A DNA stretch of 64,000 bases from Streptomyces xylophagus. GTDB taxonomy: Bacteria; Actinomycetota; Actinomycetes; Streptomycetales; Streptomycetaceae. A program made the position numbers and the translations under genes. The DNA lies in contig NZ_JNWO01000002.1 of NCBI RefSeq assembly GCF_000716435.1, forward strand, positions 372,001-436,000, given 5' to 3'. This document shows, in pieces, positions 36,334 through 43,139 of this stretch. The notes beneath the pieces were generated by a model, which was given only the letters and a program-made list of their open reading frames with translations, did no database searches and was not told the DNA's origin. Positions within the stretch are counted from its first letter, which is position 1, and each line of letters starts with the position of its first letter.

Positions 36334-36509
36334 CGCGGGCTCCCATCGGCGCCGGTGAGGGCTGCGAATGCCGTTCGGCTGGGCTCGACGAATTCGGTGA
36401 GCTCGTATTCGGCGCCCGGGGTGAAGTAGTCCTGGACTATCGTGGAGGGGGAATAGCAGCGCTGGGTCAGACCGTCGGGCCGGCGCTCGTCGAAATACAT
36501 CTCGGGCAT
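36330..36509 (-). CDS. MSMEG_0570-family small protein (first gene of Nit1C operon)
   Basis: 59 residues. ATG 36509 is chosen because GGAGG lies five bases before it; a start 12 bases upstream would place that ribosome site inside the gene. It begins M-P-E-M-Y-F-D-E-R-R-P-D-G and carries a Y-S-P-S-T-I-V-Q-D-Y-F stretch, matching the short nitrogen-starvation-response protein family of this cluster. No enzyme motif; perhaps a binding or regulatory subunit. It heads the eight-kilobase minus-strand operon. Confidence 0.85.
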   Translation of the reverse strand: MPEMYFDERRPDGLTQRCYSPSTIVQDYFTPGAEYELTEFVEPSRTAFAALTGADGSPR

Positions 36510-36615
36510 GACATCCTCCATGCCGCGCGCCGAGGTCTTGCCACCTCGCCGCTCTTCATGGCGACCAACTTCAGCCCTGGGGATTTCCGAACGAAGTCAT
36601 CGGGAACAAAGGGGA

Positions 36616-36631
36616 GTTGCGAAAACCTCAC
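36616..36631 (-). promoter_or_regulatory. Possible GlnR-like half-box upstream of the Nit1C operon
   Basis: On the minus strand the sequence reads GTGAG-GTTTTC-GCAAC, matching 8 of 10 defined positions of GTNAC-n6-GAAAC, the GlnR nitrogen-control element of Streptomyces. It lies about 107 bases before the first gene. A TTGCC-n5-GGCAA inverted repeat sits nearby at 36634-36648. Single weak match. Confidence 0.25.
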
Positions 36632-36653
36632 CGTTGCCGCAGAGGCAAGTCGG

Positions 36654-37145
36654 CTATTCCGTGAGCCTGGTGGCGGCTTCCACGGACGGCCACCGGGCGA
36701 GCGAGATCATCGCCATCACCCGGTGGATCAGATAGCCGGCCAGCGGCAGTTCGGCGAAGACCGCGAGGGCCGCGGCCGACCAGACGTCCGAGGTGCCGAT
36801 GGCCAGCGACACGTCGAACCACGCGTCGCAGATCAACAGCGCCGCCGAGAAGACCGCCGCCACGATGACCGCCCGGTTCCGCCGCCAGCCGAGCAGCGCG
36901 GTGGCCGCCATCGCGAGCACCAGCAGGACGTCGAACCCGACCCATGTCGTCCGCCACTGGTGCACCTCGTAGGCGGACGGCAGCGTCACCGCCAGCAGGA
37001 CCGTCCACGGGACGAGTCCCACCGCACAGACGGTGAGCAGTTCCAGCGTGTGCCGCCGGTGCCGCCGTACTTGCTCCAGCACATCGGGAGTCGGAGTCGG
37101 GGCGTCCGTCACCTGGCGTATGTCGGTCTTCGACGTGTCGTTCAC
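36654..37145 (-). CDS. Hypothetical four-helix membrane protein
   Basis: 163 residues from a GTG preceded by GGAG. It has a hydrophilic N-terminal part (about 45 residues), then about four membrane helices (T-V-C-A-V-G-L-V-P-W-T-V-L-L-A-V, a V-L-L-V-L-A-M-A-A-T-A-L-L-G stretch and two more). A central W-R-R-N-R loop separates the second and third helices. It resembles actinomycete proteins annotated only as integral membrane or SPW-like; I cannot assign a function. Divergent from the MMPL transporter. Confidence 0.75.
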   Translation of the reverse strand: MNDTSKTDIRQVTDAPTPTPDVLEQVRRHRRHTLELLTVCAVGLVPWTVLLAVTLPSAYEVHQWRTTWVGFDVLLVLAMAATALLGWRRNRAVIVAAVFSAALLICDAWFDVSLAIGTSDVWSAAALAVFAELPLAGYLIHRVMAMISLARWPSVEAATRLTE

Positions 37146-37310
37146 CTTGACTGCTCCGTTCTCAGGAGTCCGGTGTTGATCCGGTACCGAGAAACTAAAA
37201 CAGCCGTGCACCGCGCTCTCTTCCCGAGGGGCGCAAAGGCGGATTCTGTGCTTCCGGATTCCGTCATACCGGATGGATTATCCCGATAGCGGATGAACGG
37301 GGCGGCGGGC

Positions 37311-37316
37311 TAGACT
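37311..37316 (+). promoter_or_regulatory. Candidate -10 element for the MMPL gene
   Basis: TAGACT lies 31 bases before the MMPL ATG. The preceding 80 bases contain four CGGAT copies (near 37240, 37255, 37269 and 37290), possibly part of an operator. No convincing -35. Confidence 0.35.
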
Positions 37317-37347
37317 CGCGCAACCTACGACCCGGGGAAGGTCCGGC

Positions 37348-39495
37348 ATGCGACGGTGGGCCGAATTCGTTCTGCGGCATCGCAAAGCGGTGGTGGCGTT
37401 CTGGGGCCTGGTGCTGATCGCCGGCATCGCGCTGGCCGGTCGGACCACGGACCGGCTGACGATCGACTTCTCGCTGCCGGGCCAGCCCGGCACCGTGACG
37501 GCGCACAAGATCGAGAAAGCCTTCGGCAGCGGCGGCGACACGAACCCCTATCTGGTCTCGGTCACCCTCCCGGCCGGGCAGACCGTCACCGGTCACGAGA
37601 CGGACGTAGGGAAGGTGTTCACGGCCGTCGGCACGGCGGCACCGGGCCTGCGGGTGATCGACGAGGCGAACACCGGCGACAAGGCGTTCCGGACGAAGGA
37701 CGACCGTACCGCCTACGGCCTGGTGTTCTACCGGTTCAACCCGTCACCCAGCCAGAAGCTGCTGACCGACCCGATCCGGGCGGCTGCGGAGAAGGCGATG
37801 CCGGCGGGCGCGGCGATCGGGGTGACGGGCGAGGACACCCTGGCCTCCGGCGGTGACGACGGCGGCGGACCCGGAGTGCTCGGCGAGACGCTGCTCGGAG
37901 CCCTCGGCGCACTGGCGGTCCTCGCCTTCGTGTTCGCCTCCTTCCTGGCCCTGTTGCCGCTGCTCGTGGCCGCCGTCTCGATCCTCGCGACCTTCGTGAT
38001 GCTGCTGCCGCTCACCTACGCGACCGACGTGTCGTTCATCGTGCAGTTCCTGGTCGCCCTCATCGGCCTGGGCGTCGCGATCGACTACTCGCTGCTGTTC
38101 GTCACCCGCTGGCGCGAGGAGCGCGACCGGGGCCGGGACAACCACGACGCGGTCGTCGTCGCGATGGAACACGCCGGGCACGCGATCGTGTTCAGCGGCG
38201 TCACGGTGGCCATCGGCCTGCTCTCCCTTGTCGTGCTGCCCGTCCCGTTCCTGAGAAGCATGGGCTACGGCGGCGCGCTCATCCCGCTCGCGAGCGTGCT
38301 CACGACACTCACCCTGACCCCCGCGATCCTCGGCGGCATCGGACCGAAGGTCGACTGGCCGAAGATCCGGCACGAGAACCGGGCGAGCCGTTTTTGGACC
38401 CGTTGGACCACCGCCGTCGTACGGCGCCGCTGGATCGCGGCCGGCGCCGCACTGGCCGCCCTCGCGGCCCTCGTCGGCGTCTTCGCCGGCATCAAGATCG
38501 GCCTCGCGTCGTCGGAGTCGCTGGCCAAGAGCGGCCCTGCCTACGAGACCCTGCAGACCCTCGAGCGCGGCGGCGTCCCGACCGGCGCACTGACCCCGAT
38601 GGAGGTCCTGGTCAGCACCGACCAGGCGAAACCCGTCGCCGCCGCCCTGGCCAAGGTCGACGGTGTGAGCAGCGTGTTCGTGCCGACCGGGCCCGCCGGC
38701 AACCGGGGCGGACAGAGCATCGTCGTCGTCATCCCGGACACCGAGACGGTCAACTCCCAGAGCGTCGACGTGGTCAGACGCGTCAAGACCGCCACCGAAC
38801 ACCTGCCCGGGGCCGTCGGCGTCGCCGGCGTCGGCGCGGCGCAGATCGACTTCCTGCACGCCGTCTACGGCAACTTCCCGCTGATGATCACGATCATCGC
38901 GCTGCTGACGTACATCCTGCTCGTGCGCGCCTTCCGCTCGCTGCTGCTGCCGCTGAAGGCGGTGCTGCTCAACCTGATCTCACTGGCGGCGACCCTGGGC
39001 CTGATGGTGCTCTTCTGGCAGGACGGTCACGGCTCCGACGCGATCTTCGGCATCGCCGCCACCGGGGCCGTCACGTTCTGGATCCCGATCATGATCTTCG
39101 CGTTCCTGTTCGGACTGTCCATGGACTACGAGGTGTTCATCCTCTCCCGCATCCGGGAGGAGTACGACGCCGGCCACTCGACCGACGAGGCGGTCGTCGA
39201 GGGCATCGGCCGCACCGGCCGCCTCGTCACCAGCGCCGCACTCATCCTGTTCCTCGCCTTCGCCGCACTCGCCTCCGGACCGGGCACCGACCTCAAGACC
39301 CTGGCGACCGGCCTCGGTATCGGCATCCTGCTGGACGCGACCATCGTGCGGATGCTGCTCGTGCCGTCCCTCGTCTCCCTGTTCGGCGGCTGGAACTGGC
39401 ACCTGCCCGCCTGGGCGGCCCGCCCGCTGCGGGTACAGCCGTCGTATCCGCACCCGGAACGGTCCACGCCCGAGCCGACGCCACCGGTGGACTGA
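37348..39495 (+). CDS. MMPL/RND family transporter
   Basis: 715 residues with about 12 membrane helices in two repeats separated by extracytoplasmic domains. Each repeat carries the Asp-Tyr pair used for proton relay in MmpL proteins: G-V-A-I-D-Y-S-L-L in the first half and G-L-S-M-D-Y-E-V-F in the second, each followed by a charged R-x-R-E-E. Streptomyces members export lipids or small metabolites and are often drug-efflux-like. Monocistronic, followed by the convergent pepN gene. Confidence 0.93.
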   Translation: MRRWAEFVLRHRKAVVAFWGLVLIAGIALAGRTTDRLTIDFSLPGQPGTVTAHKIEKAFGSGGDTNPYLVSVTLPAGQTVTGHETDVGKVFTAVGTAAPGLRVIDEANTGDKAFRTKDDRTAYGLVFYRFNPSPSQKLLTDPIRAAAEKAMPAGAAIGVTGEDTLASGGDDGGGPGVLGETLLGALGALAVLAFVFASFLALLPLLVAAVSILATFVMLLPLTYATDVSFIVQFLVALIGLGVAIDYSLLFVTRWREERDRGRDNHDAVVVAMEHAGHAIVFSGVTVAIGLLSLVVLPVPFLRSMGYGGALIPLASVLTTLTLTPAILGGIGPKVDWPKIRHENRASRFWTRWTTAVVRRRWIAAGAALAALAALVGVFAGIKIGLASSESLAKSGPAYETLQTLERGGVPTGALTPMEVLVSTDQAKPVAAALAKVDGVSSVFVPTGPAGNRGGQSIVVVIPDTETVNSQSVDVVRRVKTATEHLPGAVGVAGVGAAQIDFLHAVYGNFPLMITIIALLTYILLVRAFRSLLLPLKAVLLNLISLAATLGLMVLFWQDGHGSDAIFGIAATGAVTFWIPIMIFAFLFGLSMDYEVFILSRIREEYDAGHSTDEAVVEGIGRTGRLVTSAALILFLAFAALASGPGTDLKTLATGLGIGILLDATIVRMLLVPSLVSLFGGWNWHLPAWAARPLRVQPSYPHPERSTPEPTPPVD

Positions 39496-39518
39496 CCTCT
39501 CGCACCGGATCGCGAAGG

Positions 39519-41951
39519 TCAGGCCGCTACGGCTCGCGCGCGGAGCATGCGGCCCACCTCGTCCGAGCGCTCCAGGAGCGTGAGGCGGACCACCGGGACC
39601 GCCTCCTGGGATGCCTGCCGGGCCCGCTCGATGTAGTCCGGGGCGATGGCGTGCACCGGGAACAGGCGGTGGGTGTAGCTCATCGCCAGGATCATGCCGC
39701 CCTGATGCAGCTTCGGGATCGCCTCCAGGTAGCGCTCGGCGTAGGGGGCCAGCAGCGCGTCCTGGCCGGGACGCCAGAAGGCCGCCGCGACGAGGCCGAC
39801 CGAGTTGATGGGGACGGTGCGGTCCACGACCAGTTGCTGCCACACCTCGGCCTTCGTGGCGGCGTCCGGCAGGGCCGCTCGTACGGTGAGGGCACGGAGC
39901 CAGGCGTCGGGGTCCGGGTCGCGGGCGAGGAGGAGGCCGGACTCCGCGGTGATGTCGCCACCCAGTTCCGCCTCGCGGATCAGCGCGCGCCAGCTCAAGT
40001 CCACGTCGTCACCGGCCTGTTCGCGGAGCCAGCCGAGATCGTCCGCGGTCGTCGCGGTACGGGCAAGACCGCGCAGCGCGACCTGACGGCGGCCGGGGTC
40101 CGCGGCGAGGCGCCGACAGGTCGCCGCCACCGCCGCCGACAACGCGTCACGCTCGGCCGGCGGCGCCCACAGTTCCGCGATGTTCGCGGCGAGGGTCAGA
40201 TACGGCTCGATCACCGCGTCGGACGTCTCGGCCGCCAGGACCGAGGTGAGGCACCGACCGGCCTCCGCCGCCGTGGCCTCGCCGGTCGTCAGCATGTCCC
40301 ACACGGTCGCGGCCGCCACGCCACGGGAGATCGCCGTGGGCAACTGCGCCGCCGTACGGAAGAGTTCATCCCTGCTCGCGGTATCCGGGCGGGTCGTGGC
40401 GAAGGTCAGGTCGTCGTCGTTGATCAGCAGGACGTCCGCCGGCGGGAGGCCGGTCACCGGGGTCCGGGTCTCCGTCACCTCGACCCGCACCAGCGCCCGG
40501 CGTTCCAGCGCGTCGCCGTTCCTGGCGTACGCGCCCACCGCCAGCACCTGCGGACGCGGGTTGCCGTCGGCCACCAGGGTGACGGTGTCCCCGTCGCGCT
40601 CCAGGGAGAAGCGGTCGGTGCCCGCCGTCGCCAGCCAGGCCGTGCGCCAGGTGTCCAGGTCGCGGCCACTGGCCTCGGACAGGGCGTCGATCAGGTCCTG
40701 GAGCGTGGTGTTGCTCCACGCGTGGCGGGCGAAGTAGGCGGCCATGCCGGTCCTGAAGTGCTCTTCGCCTACATACGTCTTGAGCTGCTGGAGGACGGAG
40801 GCGCCCTTGGGATAGGTGATGTTGTCGAAGATCGACGCGGCCTGGGCGACATCGTGGATGGGCTGGTGGATCGGGTGCGAGGCGGGGCCCTGGTCGGACA
40901 GGTACGCGCTGATCTTGCCGATCATCAGATGGCTCGCCCACGCGTCGGTGTGCCGGGTGGCCTGCTCGGCGGCCCAGTGACAGGCGAACTCCGCGAACGC
41001 CTCGTTCAGCCAGAGGTCGTCCCACCAGCGCATGGTGACGATGTTGCCGAACCACATGTGCGCCATCTCGTGCAGCAACACCCGTGCCAGCAGCCCGTGT
41101 TCGGCCGGAGTCGGCGCGGCCCGCCGCAGGAACGCGTCCGACCAGGTCACACAGCCGTAGTTCTCCATCGCCCCGCCGAACTCGGGCATGAACACCTGGT
41201 CGTAGCGGCGCTGCGGGAACGGCATCGCGAAGGCCTCGGCGTAGAACGCGAGGCCCTGGCCGGTGAGCGTGAAGATCTCGTCGGCGTCGCGATCGAGGAC
41301 CTCGGCGAGTGAACGGCGGGCGTACAGGCCCAGGTTGTGGCCGTCGGCCTCGCGCCGTACCTCGTGGAAGGGGCCCGCGTTGATGACCGTGTTGTACGTC
41401 GACAGGGGCGGGGTGTCCGGGAAGGCCCAGCGGCGGGCCGCGTCCAGCTCCTCGACGCGCGCGTCACCGGAGTTGCTGGTGACGGTCCACGCGGCCGGGG
41501 CCGTGACGGTGAAGGCGTGCGGGGCCTTGAGGTCGGGCTGGTCGAAGCAGGCCCACACGAAGCGGGCCTCGTCCGGTTCGAAGCTCATCCACACGTACAC
41601 CTCGCCGTCGGCGGGGTCCGTCGCCTTGTGGACACCCTCGCCGGCGGTGGTGTCGGCCTGGACGCTCTCCACGCGCAACACGTTGTGCCCGGCGAGGCCC
41701 GGGAGTTGGATCCGCCCGTCCTCACCGGGGGCGAGGGCGACACCGTTCAGCGTGGCGCTCACCACCTGTGCCGCACAGTCCACGAAGGTCTCCGCGCCCG
41801 GCTCGCGACAGGTGAACGCCACCGTGGAGACACAGCGGACCTCCGGCCCGTCCGGCAGCGCGGTCAGATCGACGTCCACGTCGTACCGCTCGACCACGAC
41901 CAACTCGGCCCGGCGCTCGGCTTCGGCGCGGGTCAGGCTTCGGATCCCCAT
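39519..41951 (-). CDS. pepN: Aminopeptidase N (M1 family)
   Basis: 810 residues. It carries the exopeptidase motif G-G-A-M-E-N-Y-G and the zinc motif H-E-M-A-H-M-W-F-G-N with the distal Glu in N-E-A-F-A-E. The C-terminal ERAP1-like helical domain is complete. Cytoplasmic, removing N-terminal residues from peptides during peptide catabolism. GGAGG precedes ATG 41951. The family is one of several near-duplicates in Streptomyces, so this may not be the only pepN. Confidence 0.95.
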   Translation of the reverse strand: MGIRSLTRAEAERRAELVVVERYDVDVDLTALPDGPEVRCVSTVAFTCREPGAETFVDCAAQVVSATLNGVALAPGEDGRIQLPGLAGHNVLRVESVQADTTAGEGVHKATDPADGEVYVWMSFEPDEARFVWACFDQPDLKAPHAFTVTAPAAWTVTSNSGDARVEELDAARRWAFPDTPPLSTYNTVINAGPFHEVRREADGHNLGLYARRSLAEVLDRDADEIFTLTGQGLAFYAEAFAMPFPQRRYDQVFMPEFGGAMENYGCVTWSDAFLRRAAPTPAEHGLLARVLLHEMAHMWFGNIVTMRWWDDLWLNEAFAEFACHWAAEQATRHTDAWASHLMIGKISAYLSDQGPASHPIHQPIHDVAQAASIFDNITYPKGASVLQQLKTYVGEEHFRTGMAAYFARHAWSNTTLQDLIDALSEASGRDLDTWRTAWLATAGTDRFSLERDGDTVTLVADGNPRPQVLAVGAYARNGDALERRALVRVEVTETRTPVTGLPPADVLLINDDDLTFATTRPDTASRDELFRTAAQLPTAISRGVAAATVWDMLTTGEATAAEAGRCLTSVLAAETSDAVIEPYLTLAANIAELWAPPAERDALSAAVAATCRRLAADPGRRQVALRGLARTATTADDLGWLREQAGDDVDLSWRALIREAELGGDITAESGLLLARDPDPDAWLRALTVRAALPDAATKAEVWQQLVVDRTVPINSVGLVAAAFWRPGQDALLAPYAERYLEAIPKLHQGGMILAMSYTHRLFPVHAIAPDYIERARQASQEAVPVVRLTLLERSDEVGRMLRARAVAA

Positions 41952-42148
41952 GTGTCCTCCCTCGGCAGACAGCGGCCGTCAGCGTACGACGGAGATCGAC
42001 GGACAGCGCAGGGTTTTCCCGGCGGTTCGACTTCGGTGAGGGGGAGTTGAGGGGGATCGGAGTCGGGAGGGCGAGTTGGACGGGGCCGCCGGTGCGGTTG
42101 ATGCTCGACCCCGCCCGAGCACCTCGCCGCACCGCCGGCCCCGTCCCG

Positions 42149-42898
42149 TCACCGCCCCCGCAGCCCCGCGCTGATCACCAGGCCGGTCCGGCGGGCGGTT
42201 TCCGCGAGCCGGTCCAAGTGGTGGGCGGGGTCGGTGAGGACACAGAGGGACGCCACGGGTGTGCCGCGCGCTCCGAGCAGCGGAACCGCCGCGCAGCACA
42301 CCCCGGTCACCACTTCCTCCCGGTCGAACGCGGCGCCCCGCTCCCGTATCGCCGCGGCGTCCCTCGCCCAGGACGTGGGCAGCGGCCCCAGCAGGGGTGC
42401 CGGTGCGGACATGGCCACGAGCACCTTGCCCGCCGCGGTGAACCACGGCCAGGTCATCCGGGTCTGCAGCGGATCGGGACGTTCGGCGTCCTCCGGACAC
42501 CACTCCATCATCAAGGTCTCGCCCTTCCACAGCACGGCGATTCCGACCGTCGTGCCCGTGACCCGGGCCAGCCGCCGCATCGGTTCACGCGCGGCGGCGC
42601 GCAGCCGGGGATGCGGCTGCCAGGCCCGCCCCAGGCGGAACATCCGCGGGCCCACCCGGTAGCTCCCCCCGCTCCGCTCGACCGCGCCCAGGTCCGCCAG
42701 CTGTTCCAGCAGCCGGTACGCGGTCGTCTTGGGCAGCCCGCAGTCGGCCGCCAGCCTTGTCGGCCCCGCCTCCACGGCCCGCTCCACCGCCTCCAGCAGC
42801 GCGAACGCGCCTTCCAGTACGCTCCTTCCGCCCGCGTTCCCCGAGGCGGCCGGTAAGGTCTCCGACCGCTGTACCGGCACCCGCGTCTCAGGTGCCAT
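42149..42898 (-). CDS. IclR-family transcriptional regulator
   Basis: 249 residues with an N-terminal winged helix (R-S-V-L-E-G-A-F-A-L-L-E-A-V ... L-P-K-T-T-A-Y-R-L-L-E-Q-L) and an IclR effector domain (G-K-V-L-V-A, G-V-C-C-A-A-V-P-L-L). ATG 42898 follows AGGAAG. The palindrome at 42907-42918 lies just upstream, suggesting autorepression. Divergent from the SARP-type regulator, which it may also control. Confidence 0.9.
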   Translation of the reverse strand: MAPETRVPVQRSETLPAASGNAGGRSVLEGAFALLEAVERAVEAGPTRLAADCGLPKTTAYRLLEQLADLGAVERSGGSYRVGPRMFRLGRAWQPHPRLRAAAREPMRRLARVTGTTVGIAVLWKGETLMMEWCPEDAERPDPLQTRMTWPWFTAAGKVLVAMSAPAPLLGPLPTSWARDAAAIRERGAAFDREEVVTGVCCAAVPLLGARGTPVASLCVLTDPAHHLDRLAETARRTGLVISAGLRGR

Positions 42899-42906
42899 CA
42901 CTTCCT

Positions 42907-42918
42907 GTGTGATCACAC
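42907..42918. promoter_or_regulatory. 12-bp perfect palindrome between IclR and SARP genes
   Basis: GTGTGATCACAC is its own reverse complement. It is 8 bases upstream of the IclR ATG, overlapping the expected leader, and 222 bases from the SARP start. Likely operator for the IclR protein. Confidence 0.5.
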
Positions 42919-43085
42919 GTCTCGCCCCCGTTTTGCCTGTTGCGCAGCCGCCAGGCGACGGCCCTGCTCTCGTGCCGGGACGGGACGCGGTCAGCGCCCG
43001 TCCGTTCCCAGCAGATTCGCACCGGTGTGTGGCAGGAAACCTTGTCGAAGCCTTGTCGCGCCGCGCACGCGTCCGCGAAAAAGAG

Positions 43086-43133
43086 GAGGAGTCTTCCTGT
43101 AGGGGAGGTGAGGAGTCTTCCTGGAGGGGAGGT
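43086..43133 (+). repeat. Two tandem copies of a 24-bp repeat before the SARP start
   Basis: Units 43086-43109 and 43110-43133 are identical except for one base (T or G at position 15). Each contains AGGAGTCTTCCT, with complementary outer arms, and a GGGGAGGT ribosome-site-like tail. The second copy ends six bases before the ATG at 43140. Confidence 0.8.
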
Positions 43134-43139
43134 GGAGAA

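Noticed and set aside
33565..36429. 954-codon plus-strand frame across four Nit1C genes
   Set aside because: Low-complexity Gly/Asp/Val/Glu shadow; the minus strand has recognisable families with overlapping starts and stops.
38394..41312. 972-codon plus-strand frame over the MMPL 3' end and pepN
   Set aside because: Arg/Gly-rich shadow without any domain; both real genes are well supported.
43086..43133. CRISPR-like repeat
   Set aside because: Two directly abutting copies without spacers, and no cas genes anywhere in the window.
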